A DNA stretch of 64,000 nucleotides from an uncultured bacterium (GTDB lineage: Bacteria; Cyanobacteriota; Vampirovibrionia; Gastranaerophilales; Gastranaerophilaceae), in contig CATLLN010000002.1 in NCBI GenBank assembly GCA_950022695.1, forward strand, positions 450,520 through 514,519, given 5' to 3'. The notes under the pieces were generated by a model. The model worked only from the letters and a program-made list of their open reading frames with translations, was not told the origin of the DNA and searched no databases. This document shows positions 43,743-53,144 of this stretch, piece after piece. The position numbers were made by a program, and so were the translations under genes. Position 1 is the first letter of the stretch; each line of letters begins with the position of its first letter.

Positions 43743-43907
43743 GGTTATGTATTTTTCTCTTAAGATTTATGGCATAGATTATTCAAGAATCAAATTTTTG
43801 TAAATGAAATTATATATAGTAGAGTACATTTTATATTAAACAGGATAATTATTTTCGAGTATAATAATTAATAAAGATTATATTTTAATTATGAACTTGT
43901 GATATCT

Positions 43908-46900
43908 ATGTATATAAACAAAGAACAAATTCAAAAACATGTAAAAACCCATTCAGAAAGATCTAATGAAGACAGGAAAGCTGTAACAACCTTAAAATTA
44001 TTTCTGTCAACTAAAGATGGCAAAATAAACGAGAATTTTTCAGATGATGATAAATGGCCAAACACAGATGGGACTTTCGAATTTGTGCCAAATCCAACTG
44101 TTTCAAGGTCGCCAGAGCAAAACTTTTTTGTCCAAATTAAAGGAACATCAATAAATAGTTTTACTAAGGAGGGTAAATTTAAATATTCATTAAAATCATT
44201 GGGGTTTCCTGCTTTTATTGCTAATAAGTCTACCTCAGATCCTGGAATTTTATTTATAGTATTAAATCCATTAGATAAGGGGAAAGAGCGTGTTTTTTGG
44301 AAATACATGTCATGGGAATTTGTATACTCTATTAACTATTCTAATGACAGTGTTACTATTGATTTTGGACCGGAAAATGAAATTAAATATTCAGATGAAA
44401 GTATTGAAGAATTTTGTCAAAAATTAGTTGAAATTACTGATAATCATTCTTTTATAACAAAATTAGACGAGTTTTCTTATTCTAAAAAAAATATACTCGA
44501 CATGATAAATTTTTGTAATGAGGAAATTACGCGAAGCATTGAAAATGGTTGTATTTTAAATGATTCTAGAGATAATTTATCAAAAAAACTTCTAACAAAA
44601 TTAGATGATTTTTGTAGTGCTGTTTTACTATTAAATAGTTTAAGTGATAAAAAAGAAGAAGCTAATATTTCTGTAGCATGGGAAACAGCACTTTTAGATA
44701 TAAAAACAAAGTATTTAGCAAATTTCTATAGAGGGATAAAATATAGAGGCAAATTAATTCCTGAAGAAGGTCAATCAGAACGATTAATGCTTAAATATTA
44801 CGATTTTTTATGGCAAATAAAAGAATTTTTGAAAAAAGAACATAATATAGAAGTTTTATCAAATTTAAATAAATTTCCTTTAGAAATTGATGAACTAGAT
44901 AATGAGTACAATAAATTAGTTGCTAAAGCAGTTGATTCAGTTAAAAAGTCTAACAAAAAGCCTCAATCAGCAAGATATTTTATTCAAAAAAAGACAACTT
45001 TTTATGTTAACAATAAACGATATTATGAAATTACATTACAATTAGCGAGTATATATGCTTCAAAATTCAATCGCTTAACAGTCTATTCTACAGAAAATAT
45101 ATCTACGAACTATTCTATAGAAATAGCATATGAAGAATCTGAAATTAGTTTGTGGAATGTTCCTGTTAAAATAAAATTAGTAACAAATTGGAAGGTTTCA
45201 ATATCCCCGAGATGTTTAAATAAGCTTGCTAAGATTTTAAAGATTTCAACCAAAATAACTTCTAAACACGGTGAATATGAACAATTGATGAACTTTCTTA
45301 CAACTAGCGGGATAAATTTTCTTCAATTTATTGATATTAGTGATTCTAAATTTAAAGAAAGTATTGATCATATTTATAAAGATACAAATACTAGTGAGTT
45401 TAAAATAGTTTTAGAAAAGTTAAAAAAATATTTTTCTAAAAACTGTATGACAGATGGGCGAAACGTAATAAGATATGCAATAATAAACTTAAGAGAAGAT
45501 ATATTAGAGAATATTTATGGTGATGATAAGTATGGTCAAACGCATTTAAACTATAATCAAGTAAAAATTGCTAGACAGTGTTATCCCTTTGAAAAAAATC
45601 CATATATATCAAATTTAATAAAAAAGAAAACTAGTGAATCAAACTTTTTTAATATCATAAATACTGCAGGGGATAGTAATCTTAACTTATACCAGCCATA
45701 TTTTAAAATTAAAAATTTAATAAAAAAGACAGGAGAGATATATTTTGATATATCATCAATAGCGCCCAAAGAAAAAATAGAACAATTTAATTTAGGGCTA
45801 GATAACTGGGAAAGCAGAGAAGGATATAAAATTAATATTGATGAGAATCAAGTATGCATAGATTCTTACGAAAAAACAACTATAAGCATTTTAAAAAAAC
45901 TGATTGAACTTTCTAACAATTTTGATATAACAAGGGTTGAGAATAATAAAAAATATCTTAAAGAATGTGTAGAAGAAATTGATGATATGAAAAAACAAGC
46001 AATAAAGAATGTTTTTGTAAAATCCAATCTTCTATTAATTTATGGTGCAGCAGGGACAGGTAAAACAACTCTGATTAACCATATTTCACGGCTTACAAAA
46101 AATGAAAATAAATTATTTTTAACAAAAACTCATACGTCATTGCAAAATTTACAAAGACGGCTTAAAAACATCGAAAATGCCAATTTTAGCACAATTGATA
46201 AATGTACAAGGAAAGGTGTAAATCTAGATTACGATGTTATTTTTATAGATGAATGTACCACAATAGATAACAGGACAATGGAAAAATTTCTTTCGCAAAT
46301 TAATCAAGACACACTTTTGGTTTTAGCTGGAGATATTTATCAAATAGAATCTATTGATTTTGGGAATTGGTTTTTCTATGCAAAAGAAATTATTAAAAGT
46401 GAATATTCAAATGTAGAATTATTGAGTACCTGGAGAACAAACAACAAAAAACTTATAAGTTTATGGAATGAGGTCAGGGATTGTAAGCCACTTATAACTG
46501 AAAAACTAGTTATTGATGGTCCATATTCTAAGGATATTAATGAAAATATATTAACTAAAGAAGATCCTGATGAAGTTATACTATGCCTTAATTATGATGG
46601 TAAATTTGGTTTAAACAATATGAATTCATATTTTCAAAACGCTAATAAAAATAAAGCTATTACTTGGGGAGAGTGGAGTTATAAAATAGATGACCCAATA
46701 CTATTTTGTGATACGAAACGTTTTACTGTTTTATACAATAATTTAAAAGGTCTAATTATTGATATTGAAAAATTAAAAAACTATATTAGATTTACTATAG
46801 ATGTAGATATTGTGTTATCTGAAGAAGAATGCGAATGTGACGAAATAGAATTTATTAAATACACGGATAAGGGTACACGCATTAGATTTTCTGTCTATGA

Positions 46901-47234
46901 GTACAATAATGAAACAGATGAAGATGCTGAGGAAAAACGAAAGAAAAGTGTAGTACCTTTTCACTTAGCATATGCAGTATCCATACATAAGGCACAGGGC
47001 TTAGAGTATAATTCTGTAAAAGTTATAATACCAAGAAATAATTCAGAAGAAATTACACATGGAATTTTTTATACGGCAATTACAAGAGCGAGGAAAAGTC
47101 TTAAAATATTTTGGAGTTCTGAGACTATGAATGATATAGTCAAAAACTTTTCTCTTAACATTAAAAAAAGAAATAGTCTTAAAATTATAAAATCTGAACT
47201 TGAAAAACAACCTGAATGCGAAATGTGTTTTTAA
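43908..47234 (+). CDS. Large nuclease-helicase fusion: DUF4365-like N-terminus, SF1 helicase C-terminus
   Basis: 1108 residues from the ATG at 43908 (a GTG at 43899 is possible; neither has a Shine-Dalgarno). Residues 54-100 hold DGTFEF, FFVQIKGTS and later ILFIVLNP / RVFWKYMS, matching DUF4365, a PD-(D/E)XK-like domain (D54, E58, Q76, K78). A helical middle follows. The SF1 motor has GAAGTGKTT (713-721), VIFIDECTTID (DE 781-782), LAGDIYQIES, VSIHKAQGLEYNSV and FYTAITRARKSL. Position next to a mobile module and a restriction system suggests a single-gene antiviral effector. That role is inference; I know no named system with exactly this architecture. Confidence 0.78.
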   Translation: MYINKEQIQKHVKTHSERSNEDRKAVTTLKLFLSTKDGKINENFSDDDKWPNTDGTFEFVPNPTVSRSPEQNFFVQIKGTSINSFTKEGKFKYSLKSLGFPAFIANKSTSDPGILFIVLNPLDKGKERVFWKYMSWEFVYSINYSNDSVTIDFGPENEIKYSDESIEEFCQKLVEITDNHSFITKLDEFSYSKKNILDMINFCNEEITRSIENGCILNDSRDNLSKKLLTKLDDFCSAVLLLNSLSDKKEEANISVAWETALLDIKTKYLANFYRGIKYRGKLIPEEGQSERLMLKYYDFLWQIKEFLKKEHNIEVLSNLNKFPLEIDELDNEYNKLVAKAVDSVKKSNKKPQSARYFIQKKTTFYVNNKRYYEITLQLASIYASKFNRLTVYSTENISTNYSIEIAYEESEISLWNVPVKIKLVTNWKVSISPRCLNKLAKILKISTKITSKHGEYEQLMNFLTTSGINFLQFIDISDSKFKESIDHIYKDTNTSEFKIVLEKLKKYFSKNCMTDGRNVIRYAIINLREDILENIYGDDKYGQTHLNYNQVKIARQCYPFEKNPYISNLIKKKTSESNFFNIINTAGDSNLNLYQPYFKIKNLIKKTGEIYFDISSIAPKEKIEQFNLGLDNWESREGYKINIDENQVCIDSYEKTTISILKKLIELSNNFDITRVENNKKYLKECVEEIDDMKKQAIKNVFVKSNLLLIYGAAGTGKTTLINHISRLTKNENKLFLTKTHTSLQNLQRRLKNIENANFSTIDKCTRKGVNLDYDVIFIDECTTIDNRTMEKFLSQINQDTLLVLAGDIYQIESIDFGNWFFYAKEIIKSEYSNVELLSTWRTNNKKLISLWNEVRDCKPLITEKLVIDGPYSKDINENILTKEDPDEVILCLNYDGKFGLNNMNSYFQNANKNKAITWGEWSYKIDDPILFCDTKRFTVLYNNLKGLIIDIEKLKNYIRFTIDVDIVLSEEECECDEIEFIKYTDKGTRIRFSVYEYNNETDEDAEEKRKKSVVPFHLAYAVSIHKAQGLEYNSVKVIIPRNNSEEITHGIFYTAITRARKSLKIFWSSETMNDIVKNFSLNIKKRNSLKIIKSELEKQPECEMCF

Positions 47235-47425
47235 AAATCATCTTCAAATCCCCTTATACTATCAAGCTCAATATTGTATCGTTTGCCTGTTTTATCAATA
47301 CAAGTGGCGAAGTCGACTGTTTTGTCAGCAAATTTGTTTTTCCATAAACAAATTAACAAACCTATTTCTTGAGTTTTTAGGTTCAAAACTTTTGTTCCAT
47401 AGAGCCGGTAGTCTTTTTCTGTCAT
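47231..47425 (-). CDS. Small hypothetical protein
   Basis: 64 residues; AAGAGG precedes the ATG. It has no recognised domain; the sequence is strand-rich (YGTKVLNLKTQEIGLLICLW, then a DKTGKRYNIELDSI stretch), resembling small SH3-like or DUF-type phage accessory proteins. It overlaps the end of the convergent helicase by 4 nt and lies 3 nt after the 70-residue gene. It is probably expressed with it. Confidence 0.6.
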   Translation of the reverse strand: MTEKDYRLYGTKVLNLKTQEIGLLICLWKNKFADKTVDFATCIDKTGKRYNIELDSIRGFEDDF

Positions 47426-47428
47426 GAC

Positions 47429-47641
47429 TTAACCTCTTATTATTTGAATATCGGAGTATATCTCATTCGATTTTTCGGGATCAATTAAAAATTCTTTTCT
47501 AAAAACGTATTTTTCACTCTCCGGCGAAATGCAAGCTACAAGTTCGTTTTCATAAAATCCAACGACTAAAAATTCTTCGCTGTCTTTTTCAAACCATCCA
47601 TTTATCTTTTTTAATCTGTATTTTTTGTTGACTTCAATCAT
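47429..47641 (-). CDS. Small hypothetical protein
   Basis: 70 residues from the ATG at 47641, chosen because AAAGGAACG lies at the right distance; the longer frame upstream looks non-coding. Sequence begins IEVNKKYRLKKINGWF and has an SH3-like strand pattern (EEFLVVGFYENELVACI). It is related in general style to the following 64-residue protein. An 11-bp-period repeat array lies 95 nt upstream of the ATG. Confidence 0.6.
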   Translation of the reverse strand: MIEVNKKYRLKKINGWFEKDSEEFLVVGFYENELVACISPESEKYVFRKEFLIDPEKSNEIYSDIQIIRG

Positions 47642-47735
47642 TTTCGTTCCTTTCAAGCTACACAATTTATCACTCTTTTGGCAAGAAACATCAACGGTAT
47701 GTGGCTCAAATCGTATCATGCAGATACAAACATTT

Positions 47736-47764
47736 TTTGAACACCTTTTGAACGATATTTGAAT
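47736..47764 (-). repeat. 11-bp-period GTTCAAA iteron array (minus orientation)
   Basis: TTTGAAC at 47736 and 47747 and TTTGAAT at 47758, stepping by exactly 11 bp. This is the reverse complement of the array at 41952-42002. It also lies 95 nt upstream of a start codon, here the 70-residue gene. The rest of the 139-bp gap contains a short GTATC...GATAC inverted repeat. Confidence 0.75.
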
Positions 47765-47780
47765 AGGAATTAAACGCTGC

Positions 47781-48002
47781 TTAATTCTCGAGTTCTTCTT
47801 CATGTTCAATGAAGAACGCATTCAATAAATCTGCATCGTTTCTTAAATGCTTTACAACTGGAGCAAGATTGTAGCATTCTTCTATTTCCGGTTGGCTTGC
47901 GACAAAATGATCTATAACGACGGCTGTATTATAGACATTTTCTGCCCATTTGCTTAACTGCTTAAATTCTTTTTGCGTAATATTTAATCCTACTTTTTCC
48001 AT
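47781..48002 (-). CDS. Small hypothetical helical protein
   Basis: 73 residues with a perfect AAGGAGG before the ATG. Predicted all-helical and acidic, with a SKWAENVYNTAVVIDHFVA core and an EHEEELEN end. No family recognised. It is 72 nt downstream of hsdR on the same strand and may be the distal end of the restriction operon. Confidence 0.6.
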   Translation of the reverse strand: MEKVGLNITQKEFKQLSKWAENVYNTAVVIDHFVASQPEIEECYNLAPVVKHLRNDADLLNAFFIEHEEELEN

Positions 48003-48074
48003 CTACGACCTCCTTTTCTTTTCAAGTGTCGTATTCATCACTTAAAGTCAGAATTAAATCAAGTCAAAATAAAT

Positions 48075-51000
48075 TTATAATTCCATCAAATTATCAGTCC
48101 AAAGTTCGCATTGAGTCATAACCGTATTTACTGCATCATCCTGATCTTCCGGAGGATAATTGTACTTTTTAAGCAATCTTTTAACCATCATCATCATTTT
48201 TGCGCGTGCAAATTGTTTATTCTGCCAATCTACGCTTTTATTCTTGCGCAAAGTATCTGTTAATTCTTTAGTTAAAGTTATTAACTCATCATTTTGGTAA
48301 AAATCTTTTACTGCTTGAGGTTTTGTTAAAGCATCATAAAAGGCAAGTTCTTCTATTGACAAACCCAGTTCCTCACCCGCTTTTTGAGCTTCCGCAATTT
48401 GTTTTGCCATTTTAACAAGTTCTTCTATAACCTCAGCGTTTGTAATAAGTCCGTTGATATAACGATTTAAAGCAGCTTGAATAATTTCGCTGAACTTTTC
48501 GCTTTTTACAACATTTGTTCTTTTAAATACAGAAACCTGTTCTGCCAATAATTTTTTCAAAATCTCGACAGCAAGATTTTTTTCTTTCATCTTTGAAATC
48601 TCGTCTAAGAATTTAGGATCAAACAAAGAAAATTCTTCCTTAACATCAGAGAATAAATTTATTACCCCTTCGCTTTTTATACTTTGTCTGAGTAATTCAT
48701 TTATTCGTTCGTTCATTTCAGGTAAGGAAATCTTTTTACCAACTCCTGTATTTGTAAGCCTTACGAGTAAAACTCTGATTGCTTCAAAGAAAGCTGCCTC
48801 AATTCTTTCATCTTCTTTTGCAATTGATGAACATAAAGATAAGGCTTGATGTAATAATAAAGCTTCTTTCTGGAATTGTTCTTTTTTCTCTTGCATTTCA
48901 GGTGCAACAAGAAATCCTAAAGCACCGGAAATCGCATTTGAACGCTCCAAATCTGTTCCTGATTTGAATTTAGAGATATCAAAACCGTGCAGTAAATCAC
49001 GGCAAACCTCTAATTTTTCCTTGAATTTCGGATAAGAAACGTCTGCAATATCCATATTTCCGTAATTTTTTCTATCCCTTACAGTGTAATCATTCATGGC
49101 CTGTTTTAAAGCAGTCGCAATGCCGACATAATCAACAACTAAACCACCTTCTTTATCTCTAAAGACACGGTTAACTCTTGCGATTGCTTGCATTAAGTTA
49201 TATCCTGCCATTGGCTTGTAAACATACATTGTGGCAAGTGATGGAACATCAAAACCTGTAAGCCACATATCAACTACAATAGCGATTTTTAAAGTATCGT
49301 CATTGTTTTTAAATCTCTTTGCAAGCTCGTTTTTGTAAGCCTTATTCCCGATAATTTCTCGCCAATCTTCCGGATCGTTGTTTCCTGAAGTCATAATGAC
49401 CGCGATTTTTTCGTTGTCTTTTTCTCCCCATTCTGGTCGAAGTTCTAAAATTCTGCGGTAAATCTTCATAGCAATCGGACGAGAATAGGCAACAATCATT
49501 GCTTTACCCGTTAGCAAATTCGCTCTGTTTTCTTCATAATGCTTTAGAATATCATCAACAAGAGAATTAATGGTGTTGTCATTTCCTAAAACCTCTTCCA
49601 TATTTGCTAATTGGCGTTTGCTTTTCTCTATTACTTCTTCATCAGCGTTTAATGCCATTAAGTCATACTCTTTATCAATAAGTGCTAATGTCGCAGGGTC
49701 AAGATGAAGCTGAACAACACGACTTTCATAATAGACTGGTTTTGTAGCGTGGTCTTTTACGGCTTGAGTCATATCATAGACGTCAATATAATCCCCAAAA
49801 ACCTCTCTTGTATTTCTGTCTTTTACTGAAACAGGAGTTCCCGTAAATCCCACAAATGTTGCATTTGGAAGTGCGTTTCTGATAATACGAGCGGAACCTG
49901 TTTTGACCTGCCCGGTTTTTGGGTCAACTTTTTCTGTGAGTCCGTATTGTCCACGATGAGCTTCATCTGCCATAACAACAATATTTCTTCGCTCTGATAA
50001 AGGCTCGAAGGATTCTTCAAACTTTTGCATTGTGGTAAAAATTATTCCGTTTGCGACTCTGCCGTCAAGAAGTTGTTTCAAGTGCTCGCGACTTTCTGCC
50101 TGAATTGGAACTTGCCTTAAAAAATCCTGACATCTTGAGAATTGACCGTATAATTGATTGTCTAAGTCGTTTCTATCAGTTAGCACAACAATTGTTGGAG
50201 AATTTAGGGCATCTTGCAAAAGATGAGCAAAAAATACCATTGACAAAGACTTTCCGCTACCTTGTGTATGCCAGAAAACTCCGCCTTTTCCGTCTGTTGC
50301 GGTTGCACGTTTTGCTGATTCGATTGCTTTGTTTACAGCAAAATATTGGTGATAACCCGCAAGGATTTTGAAAGTATTAGCACCGTCTTTGTTAAAACAG
50401 ATGAAGTTTTTCAGGATATCGAGGAAACGTTCTTTTGCGAAAATTCCTTCGATTAGGGAGTCGAACCTTCCAAATTCTTCGATTAAGGTTTCGCCATCTT
50501 TGGTTTTCCATTCCATGTATCGGTCTTCGCCTGAAGTTATTGTTCCGGCTTTGGTAGTTAAAAGGTCAGACATAACGCAGATTGCGTTATATGCGAACAT
50601 TGACGGAATTTCTTTTTGGTAGTTCTTGATTTGACGATAAGCGCAAGATACATCAGCTTCTTCTCTTACAGTGGATTTAAGCTCAAATAACGCAACAGGA
50701 ATCCCGTTAAGGAAGATTAGAACATCCGGTCGTTTTTCGGAGTTTTCGATAAAAGTCCATTGATTTGCAACAATGAAAGAATTGTTTTTCGGCTCGTTGA
50801 AATCTGCAAGAGAAATGAGCGTTGTGCGTTGCTCACCGTTTTGGGTGTAGCGGGCTTCAATCCCTGATTGCAAATAATACATGAAAACCATATTCTGCTG
50901 AACAATATCGCCATGCTCAATGTTTTTAAGCTTGAACAAAGCATCTTGTATGGCTTCCTGCGGAGCCTTCGGGTTAATCTTATTAATCGAATCTACCAAA

Positions 51001-51131
51001 ATATCATCATAAAACGGAGATTGAAAATCCCGATTTTCAACACTCGGCCCGTAAACGTGCGTATATCCCATATTTTGGAATAACTCAATTACGGCCTTTT
51101 CATAAGATTGTTCGGTGTAGATGCTTTGCAT
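48075..51131 (-). CDS. hsdR: Type I restriction enzyme R subunit
   Basis: 1018 residues; ATP-dependent translocase and nuclease of a type I restriction-modification system. The nuclease site is RPDVLIFLNGIPVALFELKS (D136, E150, K152). The SF2 motor has Walker A TQGSGKS (GSGKS 291-295), DEAHRGQYG (389-392), FVGFTGTPV and the later QAIARVNRVFRDKEGG. The length is normal. It follows the 101-residue accessory gene after 12 nt and is the last large gene of the operon. It should cut unmethylated DNA together with HsdM and HsdS. Confidence 0.96.
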   Translation of the reverse strand: MQSIYTEQSYEKAVIELFQNMGYTHVYGPSVENRDFQSPFYDDILVDSINKINPKAPQEAIQDALFKLKNIEHGDIVQQNMVFMYYLQSGIEARYTQNGEQRTTLISLADFNEPKNNSFIVANQWTFIENSEKRPDVLIFLNGIPVALFELKSTVREEADVSCAYRQIKNYQKEIPSMFAYNAICVMSDLLTTKAGTITSGEDRYMEWKTKDGETLIEEFGRFDSLIEGIFAKERFLDILKNFICFNKDGANTFKILAGYHQYFAVNKAIESAKRATATDGKGGVFWHTQGSGKSLSMVFFAHLLQDALNSPTIVVLTDRNDLDNQLYGQFSRCQDFLRQVPIQAESREHLKQLLDGRVANGIIFTTMQKFEESFEPLSERRNIVVMADEAHRGQYGLTEKVDPKTGQVKTGSARIIRNALPNATFVGFTGTPVSVKDRNTREVFGDYIDVYDMTQAVKDHATKPVYYESRVVQLHLDPATLALIDKEYDLMALNADEEVIEKSKRQLANMEEVLGNDNTINSLVDDILKHYEENRANLLTGKAMIVAYSRPIAMKIYRRILELRPEWGEKDNEKIAVIMTSGNNDPEDWREIIGNKAYKNELAKRFKNNDDTLKIAIVVDMWLTGFDVPSLATMYVYKPMAGYNLMQAIARVNRVFRDKEGGLVVDYVGIATALKQAMNDYTVRDRKNYGNMDIADVSYPKFKEKLEVCRDLLHGFDISKFKSGTDLERSNAISGALGFLVAPEMQEKKEQFQKEALLLHQALSLCSSIAKEDERIEAAFFEAIRVLLVRLTNTGVGKKISLPEMNERINELLRQSIKSEGVINLFSDVKEEFSLFDPKFLDEISKMKEKNLAVEILKKLLAEQVSVFKRTNVVKSEKFSEIIQAALNRYINGLITNAEVIEELVKMAKQIAEAQKAGEELGLSIEELAFYDALTKPQAVKDFYQNDELITLTKELTDTLRKNKSVDWQNKQFARAKMMMMVKRLLKKYNYPPEDQDDAVNTVMTQCELWTDNLMEL

Positions 51132-51143
51132 TTATTGTTCCTC

Positions 51144-51449
51144 TTATAATCTATTTGCAGTATCTAATAGATATTCAATAGTTCTTTTTAACTGTTCATA
51201 CAATGAAAGACTTGCTATCGTACTATTTAGTAGATTATACGAACTTAACAGATTTTGTCCTGTAGAACGAGAAACTATATCCAAAGTCGCAATAACATAT
51301 TTCTGGAATGAAAGGAATAGAGGATAATCAATATTCTTTCTCATTAATTCAATACCTTGCCTTGCAACATCAGTTAATAGTTGCACATTATTAAGACCTA
51401 TTGAATATTGTTGAAAAAATTTAGTTCTTGGATTATTACATGGAAACAT
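51144..51449 (-). CDS. Accessory small helical protein in the type I operon
   Basis: 101 residues from the ATG at 51449, which has GGGAAGGG upstream. It overlaps the membrane-protein gene before it by 14 nt, so translation is probably coupled. The sequence is one helical bundle with no recognised family (LLTDVARQGIELMRKN, LSLYEQLKRTIEYLL). It is placed between hsdS and hsdR, which are usually adjacent or separated by known accessory genes such as anticodon nucleases. Function unknown. Confidence 0.6.
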   Translation of the reverse strand: MFPCNNPRTKFFQQYSIGLNNVQLLTDVARQGIELMRKNIDYPLFLSFQKYVIATLDIVSRSTGQNLLSSYNLLNSTIASLSLYEQLKRTIEYLLDTANRL

Positions 51450-51912
51450 TTTTACCCTTCCCTTTTCTTTCAGTGGCATTTACATTTTCTGTTAATGTTT
51501 CAATAACTTTTTCTTTTTCTAGATCAATGTCTGCATCCGTTGTGTTTTCTGACATTTGTTTAACTTCAAAACGTGATTTTATAAGGTCATCAAAAGGATC
51601 GTTTAAAATTCCTTCATGTTCTCCTATCTTCAACTTCGCAATAAATGGAAGAAATGATAAGACAATCAATGAACATAACATAATAAAATTACCTGTTAGT
51701 GGTTTTACTATAATGACTTTTTGCCAATGAATGATACAATAGATAGATAAAATTATATATAGTGAGAAAAACCAAATTGTTCTAATATAGCGTATTGAAT
51801 CTTTTAGGTTATCCTTTATAAATTTCCATTTTGATATCACGTGCCCAATTATTATTATAATTGCTACTATATGATCAACATGATATTTTAATAAAAAGTT
51901 TATTATATTCAT
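51436..51912 (-). CDS. Accessory membrane protein in the type I operon
   Basis: 158 residues; AAGGA before the ATG. Three hydrophobic segments at about 13-26 (DHIVAIIIIIGHVI), 45-63 (TIWFFSLYIILSIYCIIHW) and 74-93 (NFIMLCSLIVLSFLPFIAKL). An acidic cytoplasmic-type tail rich in Glu, Asp and Lys follows. No catalytic motif. It lies 35 nt after hsdS and is coupled to the next small gene. It could anchor or signal from the membrane, but the role is unknown. Confidence 0.65.
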   Translation of the reverse strand: MNIINFLLKYHVDHIVAIIIIIGHVISKWKFIKDNLKDSIRYIRTIWFFSLYIILSIYCIIHWQKVIIVKPLTGNFIMLCSLIVLSFLPFIAKLKIGEHEGILNDPFDDLIKSRFEVKQMSENTTDADIDLEKEKVIETLTENVNATERKGKGKNVSM

Positions 51913-51947
51913 AAAAATCCTTTTTTCTTTAATATTACTATAAAATT

Positions 51948-53144
51948 TTATAAATTTATATTTTTTACATCAACTTCTCCACTCATGAGTTTTGGCAAAA
52001 GTGTATCACGAAGTTGGGTTAAGTTTTTATTTTCTTGTGTATTATTTACAAGCTTATTGTAAATTGGTTCTACTAATTTATTGAAATTCTTTAATTCGTC
52101 TTTTGTAGGTACTGGAGTTTTAAGTGTTCTTAATTCTGCCAAACTTATATATTTTTGAGTTGTACCAGCCAAGTGTGAATGTATGTAATTTTGAGTTTTA
52201 CCACTATTTAAAAAACAATGGATATAATATGTTAGCTCTGGAGCTTGAGAAGTTCTAAATATTCCAACATTTTTTACACAAAAATCAACAGGATTTTCAA
52301 TAACAAGCGAAACAACTCCAACAGTACCTATCATACTGATTAAAATATCATTTGTAATAACTTGGCTACGTTCATTTATTTTTTTATAATCTATTTCTGA
52401 TATTAAGTTTGCAGAAGTCTTATCAATACCATATTTTAATAAATGTTTTGATGTTATTAGCTTTTTTCCAGTAGCTTTTGGCTTTGGAGAATCATGGGTT
52501 CCATCTCTAACATCTATCAAACTAGAAATATCAACTATTTCATATAAATTTTTAAAACTATTATTATAAAGAGCTTTTATTTGTTGTTCTAAGTTTTCAT
52601 TTATCTTATTATTCAGCTCAATCTTATCATCAATCGCACTCAACACCTTTGCTATTTTCTGCTGGACTTTTAATGGTGGAAGCAGGACTTTAATTCCCTT
52701 TATTCCTATTATTGTGAGGGCTTTTTGCGCAGAACCTATCATCAAATTATCTAAGGATTTCTGTCCAGTATTAGATTTAAACCAGTAACATAGATAATCA
52801 CTATTAATTCTTGCTTTGTCAAATTTTCTTAACCATATTAAATTTCCATCTTTAAAATAAAACTTTTCATTTTGAACTAAATAAGGGATGCCAGCTCTTT
52901 CACCAACAGCACTTATTAGAATATCTGCCTCTTGAGGGCTTCCGTATTTTGAGCAAATTTCATTGAATTTATTTTCACTTATGTATAAAAAATCTGATAT
53001 TTTTTCACCTAAAGATTTCTGAATAATTTCTTTTGAACGATAAAAAGGTATTCCATTTTTAACATAATCAGATGCAAAAATACGTTTTGCAGATAAAACT
53101 TCACATATTTCTTCAATTTTATATTCTTTCCAATCAGAGGTCAT
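51948..53144 (-). CDS. hsdS: Type I restriction-modification specificity subunit
   Basis: 398 residues; target recognition subunit. Two variable target-recognition domains are each followed by a conserved helical spacer: LPPLKVQQKIAKVLSAIDDK in the centre and TQLRDTLLPKLMSGEVDVK at the end. The start WKEYKIEEICEVLSAKRIF is typical. ATG overlaps the stop of the upstream membrane gene (ATGA). No second or partial hsdS copy is present in the window, despite a recombinase gene nearby. Confidence 0.93.
   Translation of the reverse strand: MTSDWKEYKIEEICEVLSAKRIFASDYVKNGIPFYRSKEIIQKSLGEKISDFLYISENKFNEICSKYGSPQEADILISAVGERAGIPYLVQNEKFYFKDGNLIWLRKFDKARINSDYLCYWFKSNTGQKSLDNLMIGSAQKALTIIGIKGIKVLLPPLKVQQKIAKVLSAIDDKIELNNKINENLEQQIKALYNNSFKNLYEIVDISSLIDVRDGTHDSPKPKATGKKLITSKHLLKYGIDKTSANLISEIDYKKINERSQVITNDILISMIGTVGVVSLVIENPVDFCVKNVGIFRTSQAPELTYYIHCFLNSGKTQNYIHSHLAGTTQKYISLAELRTLKTPVPTKDELKNFNKLVEPIYNKLVNNTQENKNLTQLRDTLLPKLMSGEVDVKNINL

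Noticed and set aside
43743-43907. Right end of the Mu-like module
   Set aside because: I looked for TTTGAGACA or TGTCTCAAA sites here and saw none, so the end could not be placed.
47642-47821. N-terminal extension of the 70-residue gene
   Set aside because: It overlaps the neighbouring gene, contains the 11-bp repeat array, and the ATG at 47641 has a proper ribosome binding site.
51948-53144. Phase-variable hsdS inversion system
   Set aside because: A recombinase gene is near, but only one hsdS is present and I found no silent or inverted hsdS copy in the window.
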